NCBI GenBank assembly: GCA_019359675.1
Contig: JAHHGX010000084.1
Location: 62,001 to 126,000, forward strand
Source: Calothrix sp. FI2-JRJ7
GTDB taxonomy: Bacteria; Cyanobacteriota; Cyanobacteriia; Cyanobacteriales; Nostocaceae
DNA: 64,000 nucleotides
Reading direction: 5' to 3'
Shown here: one piece after another, positions 45,557 to 54,564 of the stretch
Position numbering within the stretch: position 1 is the stretch's first letter
Layout: each line of letters starts with the position of its first letter
The notes under the pieces: generated by a model
Seen by the model: only the letters and a program-made list of their open reading frames with translations
The model's database searches: none
What the model was told of the DNA's origin: nothing
Made by a program: the position numbers and the translations under genes

Positions 45557-45570
45557 GTAATTTTTGATAC
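45557..45570. promoter_or_regulatory. NtcA-type site upstream of amt
   Basis: GTA-N8-TAC (GTAATTTTTGATAC) is a perfect match to the NtcA consensus and lies 51-64 bases before the amt ATG, the position and gene type expected of NtcA activation. About 20 such matches would arise by chance in a window this size, so the case rests on position and gene identity rather than on the match alone. The matching TAN3T -10 box was not clear. Confidence 0.55.
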
Positions 45571-46133
45571 TTGCGTCTGTATTAAAAGTTACTTAAACAA
45601 AAGATTAACAGAAGATTAATAAAAAATATACGCCCTATTGCAGTTGCAGCTTGTTAAGAAAATGTGTAATTGTATTTAGCTTTGCGTACACAAATCAATA
45701 ACATGCGGCGCTTGTACGTAAACTGAGTTGAAGTGCTGAATCCACGTATTTTCAATTAATTTGACTCAAAATTTTTTTCCTAATTGACAAGCGCAATTTG
45801 CTACGGTAGATAGCTTAATCATCTGTAAAATCTATATTAATTCCAGTTAATTATTTTCTAGGTATTTAAATCATTTATTAATATATTGTTCGTAAAAATT
45901 AATACTATCACTTTATAATTAAAGGATGATGTCTTTAGCTAACTATTATGTTTTAAACACATGTAAGCAATGGACTAGTTGCATTAAAATTCATAGATAG
46001 CAATAAAAAGCTTCTATCTTAGGACTTATTTATAATCTTAGCTGCTTTCATTTGATTACGAATAGTAGTTATGCATGAAATGCATCATTGATATGAGTTA
46101 TTATCATGAAGAAACCCGGTTTCTAGGATTTTG
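45571..46133. other. gene-free gap between amt and kdpC
   Basis: AT-rich, no gene was seen on either strand. It contains the amt upstream region and one AGAAACCCGGTTTCT palindrome at about 46111-46125. No kdpD-like sequence is present downstream of kdpC. Confidence 0.5.
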
Positions 46134-46739
46134 CTATTGATTTCGGCGCTGGTTAGAAACTCGTTCATTTAAATCGAGCGTATAGTTGAGTCTTAGAACA
46201 TTTACACCAGGTTCGCCAAAAATACCCAGAAATCGATTGTCGGTTGAGCGATTTATTAGTGGTATCACTTCTTCTGGTCGTATACCACGCGCTTTTGCTA
46301 CCCGATCTAGTTGTGCGCTTGCTGCTCGTAAAGAGATATGAGGGTCTAAACCAGAAGCAGAAGTGTAAATAAAGTCTCCTAGGGGTAATATGCTTTCATC
46401 ACGTAGTTGATTTGCTGTATCGACGACACGCTTGAGTAAATCAGGATTGCTTGGAGCTAAGTTGCTGGCGCCTGATACTCCTGTTGGTCTACCTTGTTTG
46501 CCTTGGCTATAGCGAACTGCGCTAGGACGAGTATGAAAGTAACGCTCGGATGTAAATACTTGACCAATTAAAGACGAACCATATGCTTTGTTCTCTAAAT
46601 TGTAAACAATACTACCGTTCGCTTTTTCACGCAGCGTTGGTAATTGTCCAACGCCAAAAATTAGTAAGGGATATACAATACCTGTTATTAGCCATAAAAT
46701 TACGCTAATGCGAATGGCTTTAAGAATATTTTGTAACAT
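46134..46739 (-). CDS. kdpC: potassium-transporting ATPase subunit KdpC
   Basis: The protein has 201 residues. An N-terminal membrane helix (IRISVILWLITGIVYPLLIF) is followed by the periplasmic domain containing RYFHTRPSAVRYSQ, GVSGASNLAPSNPDLL and SASGLDPHISLRAASAQLDR, all standard KdpC motifs. It stabilises the KdpFABC potassium pump and is the last gene of the operon here. Six bases separate it from kdpG. Confidence 0.95.
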   Translation of the reverse strand: MLQNILKAIRISVILWLITGIVYPLLIFGVGQLPTLREKANGSIVYNLENKAYGSSLIGQVFTSERYFHTRPSAVRYSQGKQGRPTGVSGASNLAPSNPDLLKRVVDTANQLRDESILPLGDFIYTSASGLDPHISLRAASAQLDRVAKARGIRPEEVIPLINRSTDNRFLGIFGEPGVNVLRLNYTLDLNERVSNQRRNQ

Positions 46740-46745
46740 AATTAT

Positions 46746-46946
46746 TTAATATCTATCGGGACGAAATATTACATCAAATAAATAAATTACTAACCCAAGG
46801 GTAATAATGCCAAGTCCAGCAAGTGCATAAGTATGACGTGGTTCTAACTTACCTGTTGTGGCATAAACTACAGGCACAATCACTATATTAAAGCACGTTA
46901 TAAAGAAAATTATAATCGGTAATTTTTTTCGACTGAAGTAGCTCAT
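46746..46946 (-). CDS. kdpG: cyanobacterial KdpF-like subunit (KdpG)
   Basis: The protein has 66 residues, longer than the about 29-residue KdpF of enterobacteria. It has two hydrophobic segments (LPIIIFFITCFNIVIVPVVY and ALAGLGIITLGLVIYLF) and ends with DVIFRPDRY, matching the KdpF terminal (L)xRPE/D-K/R-(Y/F). Cyanobacterial kdp operons carry such a gene between kdpB and kdpC, named kdpG. It overlaps kdpB by four bases, so translation is coupled. Confidence 0.85.
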   Translation of the reverse strand: MSYFSRKKLPIIIFFITCFNIVIVPVVYATTGKLEPRHTYALAGLGIITLGLVIYLFDVIFRPDRY

Positions 46947-49018
46947 GCTAATCCTATGATAGTAATAATAACGTCAAGAAACTTAATGACAATAAATGGT
47001 GCAATCACTCCTCCTAATCCATAAATCAATATATTTTGTTGTAATAATTCATTTGCTGTTAATGGTTTAAATTTCACTCCTTTTAATGCTAAAGGAATTA
47101 ATGCCGGAATAATCAACGCATTATAAATCAATGCTGATAGTACTGCCGAATTTGTACTGGTTAAACGCATAACATTTAAACCCTGTAAGTTTGTACTGGC
47201 AAATAATACAGGTATAATGGCAAAATACTTGGCGATATCATTCGCAATTGAAAAGGTTGTTAAGGCACCACGTGTTATTAATAACTGTTTCCCAATTCCT
47301 ACTATATCAATAAGCTTGGTAGGGTCTGAGTCTAAGTCCACCATATTAGCTGCTTCTTTAGCAGCTTGAGTCCCGGTATTCATTGCGACACCAACGTTTG
47401 CTTGTGCAAGTGCTGGTGCGTCGTTCGTCCCGTCTCCCGTCATTGCGACAAGCTTACCTTGCGCTTGTTCTTGTTGAATAACTTCAATTTTGTCTTCGGG
47501 TGTTGCTTCCGCAATAAAATCATCAACTCCAGCTTCACGCGCAATTACCGAAGCAGTTATTCTATTATCTCCAGTTAACATTACAGTACGCACACCCATA
47601 CGTCGCAATTGTTCAAAACGCTCGCGAATACCTGGTTTAACAATATCTTTGAGATAAATTACTCCATAAATTTCGCCGTCAACAGCTACAGCAAGCGGAG
47701 TTCCTCCTTGAGATGAAACTCGTTGATAAGCTGTATCTAGTTCGGGTGAGTCATAACCTCCACGAGAGCGTACAAATCCTTTTATTGCTCCTACTGCTCC
47801 TTTTCGTATTTGACTACCATCGGGTAAATTTGTACCGCTCATGCGAGTTTTGGCAGAAAATTCTACTCCTTGTGAATAACTAGTGTCAAAATCAATGATG
47901 GCGCCTAAACGTTCGGCTAATCGAACTATTGATTTCCCTTCCGGCGTATCATCAAATATACTTGCCCATAATGCAACTTGAGCTATTTCTTGAATAGTAT
48001 GATTGTTAATAGGGATAAATTCTTCTGCCAGTCGGTTGCCAAGTGTAATAGTACCTGTTTTATCTAATACTAAAGTATTAACATCGCCACAAGCTTCAAC
48101 TGCACGTCCAGAAGTAGCAATAACATTGAACTGAGCAACTCTATCCATACCAGCAATACCAATAGCACTGAGCAATCCACCAATCGTGGTAGGAATTAAA
48201 GCTACAAGTAAGGCTATCAATACAGGAACACTAACGGGACTATTAACGTAATAAGCCAACGCAGGCAGTGTTACTATCACAAAGACAAACACTAGTGTTA
48301 GAACAGCAAGTAGTACAGTTAGTGCAATTTCGTTAGGTGTTTTGCTACGTTCGGCGCCTTCTACTAAAGCAATCATTCTGTCAATAAAACCTTTACCAGG
48401 TTCGGCAGTAATACGAATAATTAACTCGTCAGAAATAATTCGCGTCCCTCCAGTTACAGAACTGGCAATATCTGAGCCAGATTCCTTTAAAACTGGCGCC
48501 GATTCACCAGTAATTGCCGACTCATCAACGCTCGCAACCCCCATCGTCACTTCTCCGTCAGCGGGAATAATATCACCTGCTGTGACATAAACGGTATCAC
48601 CACGTTTCAAAGTTCTAGAAGAAACTTCTGTAATACTGCCATCAGGTGCGAGTTGTTTTGCAATTGTTTCAGATTTGCTAGAACGCAGTGCTGAAGCTTG
48701 TGCTTTACCGCGTCCTTCTGCAAAAGCTTCGGCAAAGTTAGCAAATAACACCGTTAAAAATAGAATTACAGTAACTAGTCCATTAAAAAGCTGCAAATTT
48801 TTACCCGTGACTGACCCGAATAAATTTGGGTCAATAGTTACGGCTAAAGTAATTAATGTTGCAATCCATACCAGAAACATTACTGGGTTACGGATAGCTA
48901 CTTTAGGATTCAGCTTGACAAAAGCATCTTTAACCGCGCGCACGTAAAGCCCTTTATCATTGACTTTCGATTGCTTACGCGGGTTTTTACGGTCACTCGA
49001 ACGATTACGTTGACGCAT
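46943..49018 (-). CDS. kdpB: potassium-transporting ATPase ATP-binding subunit KdpB
   Basis: The protein has 691 residues. It is the catalytic P-type subunit: ITGESAPVLKES actuator motif, LVLDKTGTITLGN with the phosphorylated Asp near residue 316, and MTGDGTNDAPALAQANVGVA hinge. It drives K+ through KdpA under potassium limitation at the plasma membrane. It starts three bases after kdpA ends, consistent with the operon order kdpA-kdpB-kdpG-kdpC. Confidence 0.97.
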   Translation of the reverse strand: MRQRNRSSDRKNPRKQSKVNDKGLYVRAVKDAFVKLNPKVAIRNPVMFLVWIATLITLAVTIDPNLFGSVTGKNLQLFNGLVTVILFLTVLFANFAEAFAEGRGKAQASALRSSKSETIAKQLAPDGSITEVSSRTLKRGDTVYVTAGDIIPADGEVTMGVASVDESAITGESAPVLKESGSDIASSVTGGTRIISDELIIRITAEPGKGFIDRMIALVEGAERSKTPNEIALTVLLAVLTLVFVFVIVTLPALAYYVNSPVSVPVLIALLVALIPTTIGGLLSAIGIAGMDRVAQFNVIATSGRAVEACGDVNTLVLDKTGTITLGNRLAEEFIPINNHTIQEIAQVALWASIFDDTPEGKSIVRLAERLGAIIDFDTSYSQGVEFSAKTRMSGTNLPDGSQIRKGAVGAIKGFVRSRGGYDSPELDTAYQRVSSQGGTPLAVAVDGEIYGVIYLKDIVKPGIRERFEQLRRMGVRTVMLTGDNRITASVIAREAGVDDFIAEATPEDKIEVIQQEQAQGKLVAMTGDGTNDAPALAQANVGVAMNTGTQAAKEAANMVDLDSDPTKLIDIVGIGKQLLITRGALTTFSIANDIAKYFAIIPVLFASTNLQGLNVMRLTSTNSAVLSALIYNALIIPALIPLALKGVKFKPLTANELLQQNILIYGLGGVIAPFIVIKFLDVIITIIGLA

Positions 49019-49021
49019 AAT

Positions 49022-50704
49022 TTATCTGGCAATTTTAAAGCCTTCGGCGATTGGACCTAGGGCGAGAACGGGGAAAAATGTTAAAACTCCGAGTATGAGA
49101 ATAACACCTGCGGTTACAGTTACAAACAGTGAAGTATCAGTTCGCAAGGTTCCTGGGGTTTCGGGAACGGGTTGTTTTTTCCCCATACTTTCGGCGAGTA
49201 ATAAAATTGCAATAATTGGAATATACCGTCCAATTATCATGCTTACTGCTGCGCTTAAATTCCACCACAACGTATTATCATTCAAGCCTTCCAGCCCTGA
49301 ACCATTATTAGCACTCGCTGATGCGTATTCATATACTACTTGTGAAATACCGTGAAATCCTGGGTTACTAATTCCTGCCAATGTCTTGGGAAAAGCAAGG
49401 GTAATAGCACTGGGGATCAAGACGGCAATTGGATGAATTAATAGTATGAGACTTGCAAGTACAATTTCACGCTGTTCTATTTTACGTCCCAAAAATTCTG
49501 GGGTACGTCCCACCATCAACCCTGTAACAAACACTGTCAAGATTAAAAATATAAATAAATATGCTGTTCCTGTACCTTGTCCACCCCAGACAATTTGTAA
49601 GAACATATTTAGTAAAGTTGAAAAGCCACCTGCTGGCATAAGTGAGTCATGCATTCCATTGACGGCGCCGCACATTGTGGCAGTAGTCAGCACCGCCCAT
49701 AATGCCGTTTGTGCCCAACCAAAACGTATTTCTTTACCTTCTAAATTTGGTTGTTCTAGTCCAACACTACTATTTATAAGTGGATTTCCTTGATATTCGC
49801 CAATTGCACTTACTCCCACTAACACAACAAAGATGACAAGTACCATCCAGTACAGTAGCCAAGCTTGTTTAATATTATTGGCAAACACTCCATAGGTATA
49901 AATCAGCGCACTGGGAATGCATACCATTGCTATGATTTCGATTAAATTTGATATAGTATTGGGATTTTCAAATGGATGTGCGGAGTTAATACCAAAGAAA
50001 CCACCACCGTTTTCACCCAACTGTTTAATCATCTCGAACGATGCTACTGGTCCTCTAGCAATATACTGTCTGGCGCCTTCAAGAGTTATTACTTCTTGGG
50101 TTGGTGCAAATGTTTGTGGTACACCTTGAGTTAGCAGTACTATTGCTCCGACCAGCGAAAGTGGCAGCAATATTCGTGTAATTGCACGAGTTATATCTAT
50201 ATAAAAATTTCCTAGCTTTTTCCCAGTTAAACCACGAATAAAAGCAATGCCAACAGCTAAACCAGTTGCAGCAGAAGTGAACATCAAAAATGTTAGAGCT
50301 GCTGTTTGACTGAAATAACTTAAACTTGTTTCACCTGCATAATGCTGCTGGTCAGTATTGGTGAGAAATGAAATCGTTGTATGCAGTGCAGTATCCCACC
50401 GCATGGCGCCAAATTTATTCGGATTTAGTGGTAGCGCCCGCTGACTCATTAATAATATATATACAAAGGCGCCCATAAATACATTGGTGTAAAGCACAGC
50501 GCGCGCATACTGCCAACCTGTCATATCGTCACGACGCGCAATACCTCCTAGGACATATATAATTCGTTCTAACGAATTCATAATTGGGTCGAGAAGCGTT
50601 CGCTGACCCATAAACACCTTTGCTATGTACTTACCAAGAAACGGCGTTATTGCAACAACAATACACAGCGTTAAACCGATTTGCAAAAATCCTTGTAATA
50701 GCAT
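49022..50704 (-). CDS. kdpA: potassium-transporting ATPase potassium-binding subunit KdpA
   Basis: The protein has 560 residues with ten membrane helices. [32 protein letters not shown] and [19 protein letters not shown] are selectivity-filter and pore motifs of KdpA. It is the first gene of the kdp operon. A palindromic repeat (50731-50803) ends 27 bases before the start, so the promoter must lie within or upstream of it. No KdpD or KdpE gene is adjacent. Confidence 0.97.
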   Translation of the reverse strand: MLLQGFLQIGLTLCIVVAITPFLGKYIAKVFMGQRTLLDPIMNSLERIIYVLGGIARRDDMTGWQYARAVLYTNVFMGAFVYILLMSQRALPLNPNKFGAMRWDTALHTTISFLTNTDQQHYAGETSLSYFSQTAALTFLMFTSAATGLAVGIAFIRGLTGKKLGNFYIDITRAITRILLPLSLVGAIVLLTQGVPQTFAPTQEVITLEGARQYIARGPVASFEMIKQLGENGGGFFGINSAHPFENPNTISNLIEIIAMVCIPSALIYTYGVFANNIKQAWLLYWMVLVIFVVLVGVSAIGEYQGNPLINSSVGLEQPNLEGKEIRFGWAQTALWAVLTTATMCGAVNGMHDSLMPAGGFSTLLNMFLQIVWGGQGTGTAYLFIFLILTVFVTGLMVGRTPEFLGRKIEQREIVLASLILLIHPIAVLIPSAITLAFPKTLAGISNPGFHGISQVVYEYASASANNGSGLEGLNDNTLWWNLSAAVSMIIGRYIPIIAILLLAESMGKKQPVPETPGTLRTDTSLFVTVTAGVILILGVLTFFPVLALGPIAEGFKIAR

Positions 50705-50730
50705 TATATGTATCTACAATTTAATAAGAC

Positions 50731-50803
50731 GTAGGGTGCGTAACGCTTCCACAATCCTACAACGCAAGCGAAGAATCATGTAGCGTTACGCACCATAATC
50801 TAC
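50731..50803. repeat. palindromic repeat GTAGGGTGCGTAACGCT
   Basis: GGTGCGTAACGCT (50734-50746) and AGCGTTACGCACC (50782-50794) are perfect 13-bp arms. Between them lies AACGCAAGCGAAGAATCATG, a phrase common in dispersed repeats. It lies just upstream of kdpA and downstream of priA. Confidence 0.8.
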
Positions 50804-50818
50804 AACACAAACGTTGAT

Positions 50819-50881
50819 GGTGCGTGAAAGCACTTAAATATTTGATCTAGTTGTAAATTGTAATAGCTTTCACGCACCCTA
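50819..50881. repeat. palindromic repeat ending at the priA stop
   Basis: GGTGCGTGAAAGC (50819-50831) and GCTTTCACGCACC (50866-50878) are 13-bp perfect arms around a 34-base AT-rich loop, nearly the same unit as 43991-44054. Its terminal CCCTAC supplies the priA TAG stop. Confidence 0.85.
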
Positions 50882-53572
50882 CATAATATTTAATGGGTCA
50901 ACATCAATCGTTAAACTCACTCCTTCAGGACATATTTCACGCACTTCATCCCAGTTCGGTAACTGTGGCAAAGCATTAGGTGGAAATTTTACCATAATTT
51001 GCCAGCGGTACCGATTTGCTACACGCATAATACTAGCAGGCGCCGGACCAAGTATCTCATAACCTTCCCCACCACGCAAAAATGCCGCGATAATTTCGGA
51101 AGCATTCGCAACTTGTACCGCATCTACACTACTCAAACGTAACAAAATTAACCGCCCAAACGGAGGATAATTAAGTGCTTGCCGTTGCTCTAATTCAATG
51201 GCAGTAAAGGCTTTATAATCATGCCCACGTACAGCTTCAATAACCGGATGTTCTGGTGTATACGTTTGTAAAATTACACGTCCAGGTTCTTCACCCCGTC
51301 CTGCACGTCCTGCTACCTGTGTTAAAGTTTGAAACGCGCGTTCGCTAGCACGATAATCAGATAAATGTAACAGTCCATCAGCAGCGACAACTCCTACTAA
51401 AGTTACCTGTGGCAAGTCTAAACCTTTAGTAAGCATTTGTGTGCCTAACAAAATATCCGCTTCACCATTAATAAATTGCGTCAACAAATTACGATGGGCG
51501 CCTTTATTACTTGTAGTATCACTATCAAACCGAATTACACGTAGCTCTGGAAACTCCCTTGCTAGTTCCTGTGCGACTTTTTGCGTACCACTACCAAAAA
51601 ATTTAAACTTCGGTGAATCACATTGTGGACAGCTTCGCCCATGTGGCGTTACATAATTACAATAATGACACCTTAATAACTGCGGCGCCCCATACTCTGT
51701 TTGATGGTACGACAACGATACATCGCAATGCGGACACTCTATTACATACCCACAACTACGACACGAAACAAAAGTACTATGTCCCCGTCGGTGGATGAAT
51801 AAAATACCTTGTTGTTTTTTTTCTTGAAGTTGTATTAATGCGTCGGACAGCGTTCTGCTGAACATTGATTTATTGCCCTGCTGTAACTCAGAGCGCATAT
51901 CAATAATTTCTACAGGTGGAAGTGGACGTGAGTTCACACGTTCGGGCAAAGATAAATAAAGAGTTTTTTGCTGTTGCGAAGCTATTAATGTTTCTAACGC
52001 AGGAGTTGCAGAACCTAGAACCAAGACACAATTTTCGAGTTCTGCACGCCAAGTAGCAACTGTACGCGCGTGGTATGTAGGAATGGGAAAATCTTGTTTA
52101 AATGATGAATCGTGTTCTTCATCGAGGATAATTAAACCCAAGTTAGATAAAGGAGCAAATATAGCACTACGAGTACCAATTACTACTTGTGGTTCTTTGT
52201 TCAACATTTGGCGCCATGTATCGTAACGTTCACCATCACTGAGTCCACTATGATAAACGCTAACTTTGCGACCAAAACGGGCGCGAAATCTATCAGTAAG
52301 TTGAGGTGTTAGCCCGATTTCAGGAACTAATACAAGAGCAGATTTTCCATTTTCGAGCAAAGGTGCTATCGCTTGCAGGTAAACTTCGGTTTTTCCTGAA
52401 CCTGTTACTCCGTGTAGCAAAATAGTTCCAGTAAGGCTGGCTCGAATTTGTGACAGCGCTTGAGTTTGGTCGTGTGTGAGGGTTTTTGCTGTGTCTGTTC
52501 CTGTTAAGCTGCCTGCATTTTCATCGCTTTCGCTTCGTAACTGTTCCCTTTCTTCAATAACTATATAGCCTTTATTCGATAAAGATTTTATGGTCGTTGC
52601 AGCGGCGCCGGTTATTTGTAACAATTCAGCCAACCATATTTCACCACCACGTCGTCGTAACACTTCCAAAACTTCGCGCTGACGAGTGGTAATATCACCC
52701 GTAAAGGAGTAAGCAGTTAAAATGACAGCTTTTTGTAATTTAGGACGAACGGTTCTTGCTTGTTCTATGTATTTTTCGACTAAACCTAACTTGGCAAGTT
52801 CGCGAACAGCACGAGTTGCTCCCTGAACTTGTCGTTGCAAGAAAACTAAGCTGTAATCTCCTTCCGTTTGCTCTTGCAGAATTCTTAAAATTTTATTGAA
52901 TGTGACATTATGCACTTGCTTCGTTGAGTTCCGGAATATCAATAAGCAAAAAATCGATATTAAATATTCACTGTCAATTAAGTTTTGTAAATAAAATAAG
53001 AGTAATACAATATAAGATTCTAAAGAAAAACCCTTTTTTTTAGCTTGACTAAATTTCTGAAATAATAGCTGAGATTGTTCTTCGACGGAATTTGTTAAAG
53101 TTGAAACTGCGGCGCCTGCAACGGTTAAACGGACACGACGCTGTGATTTAGCAAGCAGTTTAGGTGGGAGTGCAGCCCGAATCACCTGAATTAAGGGTGT
53201 GTAATAATATTGTGATACCCGCTCCATCAGCTTCCAATAACTTTCTTGGAAGAAATCTTTATGAACAACATCTTCAACTTGCTTGATTTTGTTAACTTCT
53301 AACTGTAATGGAGGTGTATTAATTAAACGTATTGCGATGCCACCTACAACAGAGGCGCCGAATGGTACGCTCAAAATATCACCGGGTTTAATATCCAACT
53401 CGGTTGGTATGAAATATGGGTAGAGTTTGTGTCCGTCCTTCGTTGCAAATTGAACCAACTCCGGTGGAATATCTACCAAAACTTCTACCAAACGTTGCGT
53501 AACGGTATGGTATCTTCCCCCGACTTCGGCAACCTTCAACATGGTTGGACTAGCAATGCTTGTGGTGTACAT
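50879..53572 (-). CDS. priA: primosomal protein N' (PriA helicase)
   Basis: The protein has 897 residues, about 50 more than I expect for cyanobacterial PriA. It restarts stalled replication forks: N-terminal DNA-binding domain, then helicase motifs LLHGVTGSGKTEVYLQA (Walker A), LIILDEEHDSSFKQ (DEEH box), VLGSATPALE and AGRAGRGEEPGRVILQT, with zinc-binding cysteines CRSCGYVIECPHC and CHYCNYVTPHGRSCPQC. Residues about 176-226 (FSLESYIVLLLFYLQNLIDS, then EYLISIFCLLIFRNSTK) form a very hydrophobic AT-rich insert just before the EQTEGDYSLVFLQ linker. An alternative start at 53542 is possible. The 3' end meets a palindromic repeat. Confidence 0.93.
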   Translation of the reverse strand: MYTTSIASPTMLKVAEVGGRYHTVTQRLVEVLVDIPPELVQFATKDGHKLYPYFIPTELDIKPGDILSVPFGASVVGGIAIRLINTPPLQLEVNKIKQVEDVVHKDFFQESYWKLMERVSQYYYTPLIQVIRAALPPKLLAKSQRRVRLTVAGAAVSTLTNSVEEQSQLLFQKFSQAKKKGFSLESYIVLLLFYLQNLIDSEYLISIFCLLIFRNSTKQVHNVTFNKILRILQEQTEGDYSLVFLQRQVQGATRAVRELAKLGLVEKYIEQARTVRPKLQKAVILTAYSFTGDITTRQREVLEVLRRRGGEIWLAELLQITGAAATTIKSLSNKGYIVIEEREQLRSESDENAGSLTGTDTAKTLTHDQTQALSQIRASLTGTILLHGVTGSGKTEVYLQAIAPLLENGKSALVLVPEIGLTPQLTDRFRARFGRKVSVYHSGLSDGERYDTWRQMLNKEPQVVIGTRSAIFAPLSNLGLIILDEEHDSSFKQDFPIPTYHARTVATWRAELENCVLVLGSATPALETLIASQQQKTLYLSLPERVNSRPLPPVEIIDMRSELQQGNKSMFSRTLSDALIQLQEKKQQGILFIHRRGHSTFVSCRSCGYVIECPHCDVSLSYHQTEYGAPQLLRCHYCNYVTPHGRSCPQCDSPKFKFFGSGTQKVAQELAREFPELRVIRFDSDTTSNKGAHRNLLTQFINGEADILLGTQMLTKGLDLPQVTLVGVVAADGLLHLSDYRASERAFQTLTQVAGRAGRGEEPGRVILQTYTPEHPVIEAVRGHDYKAFTAIELEQRQALNYPPFGRLILLRLSSVDAVQVANASEIIAAFLRGGEGYEILGPAPASIMRVANRYRWQIMVKFPPNALPQLPNWDEVREICPEGVSLTIDVDPLNIM

Positions 53573-54149
53573 ATATATTATCTATTTATCAATGAATTAT
53601 AATCCCAAATCTCATATCCTTCTAGATGATTCCCCCTTGCCCCTCTCCCCTTTCCGCTTTTCGCTTTTTTGACCTGACCGTTAACCATTAACTAAATCAT
53701 TAAAAATTGTAGTTATCAATACTTTCGCTTGTCATATTACTTGATAAGTTTCCTATACAAGTGAATTGCTTAAGCTCTCCGTTATTAATTGCATCGCCGC
53801 CATTACTTATTCATACTTATTTAGACGCAGATAAAATAACACAATAATGCTCGTAATTGCTTAGATTATTTTTTCTCCATATACTAAATAAGTAATAGCA
53901 TCTTTTCCCTCCATCGGTAGATATTCAACCTTATTACGATATGAGAAGCTTTTATCTAGTCACTCTGAATGCCAAAGTTTAAACTGTCACATGGCAGCAA
54001 GTTAAAAATCATCAGAGAAGCACAGGATACAAAACTGTGTATCTTTGGAGCCACAAAGCATAAACTCATAGTTATTCAAATAATTATAGAAAAATTTAAG
54101 CATTGAGGAGTGGCAAGGTATTTTTGTGTTAAGTGTATGCAATTTAGAT
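53573..54149. other. gene-free region upstream of priA
   Basis: AT-rich, no gene was seen. A pyrimidine-rich run of the TTGCCCCTCTCCCC type lies near 53636-53655. Nothing else stands out. Confidence 0.4.
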
Positions 54150-54150
54150 T

Positions 54151-54316
54151 GAGGAGGATTTAACGTATTTGATGAATTAGAAGCAAAATTGAAAAAAAAC
54201 TACAAATAAATTTGGATACACCACAACGTTTACAACCTGCAAGCGTTGATTTAAAAAAATTAACAGTTCGCGTTCAAATCACCCAAAGCGTAAGCTCTGA
54301 ATACAACTTGACCTAA
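54151..54316 (+). pseudogene. broken small gene with strong ribosome site upstream of sigC
   Basis: A strong GAGGAGG (54151-54157) is followed after seven bases by GTATTTGATGAATTAGAAGC, where GTA stands at the place of an ATG. The frame reads FDELEAKLKKN and then stops at TAA. Beyond an A8 tract (54191-54198) a second frame continues LQINLDTPQRLQPASVDLKK and LTVRVQITQSVSSEYNLT to a stop at 54314-54316. Adding one base in the A-tract would join them. It looks like a small gene inactivated by start loss and a slip in a homopolymer. The family is not recognised. Confidence 0.35.
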
Positions 54317-54564
54317 GTCAAAACAACTTACGTAGTAAATTGACTAGTTATAGTGTAAAATCTAGAACTAGTGCCTAAAAGGACGCTAATAATTAACTTT
54401 TAGCCAAAGCATCTGTTTGAGAAAATAAACCAGGCGCACTTACTACTACTAAGTTTTTTTAGCGAGATAGCAATACCTGGATACTCCAATCTACGTATTG
54501 CATAAATGCAGTAAAGCGCAAAAGTTATGTACCAATCGGAAGCAACCATTCCTCACATAAACCT

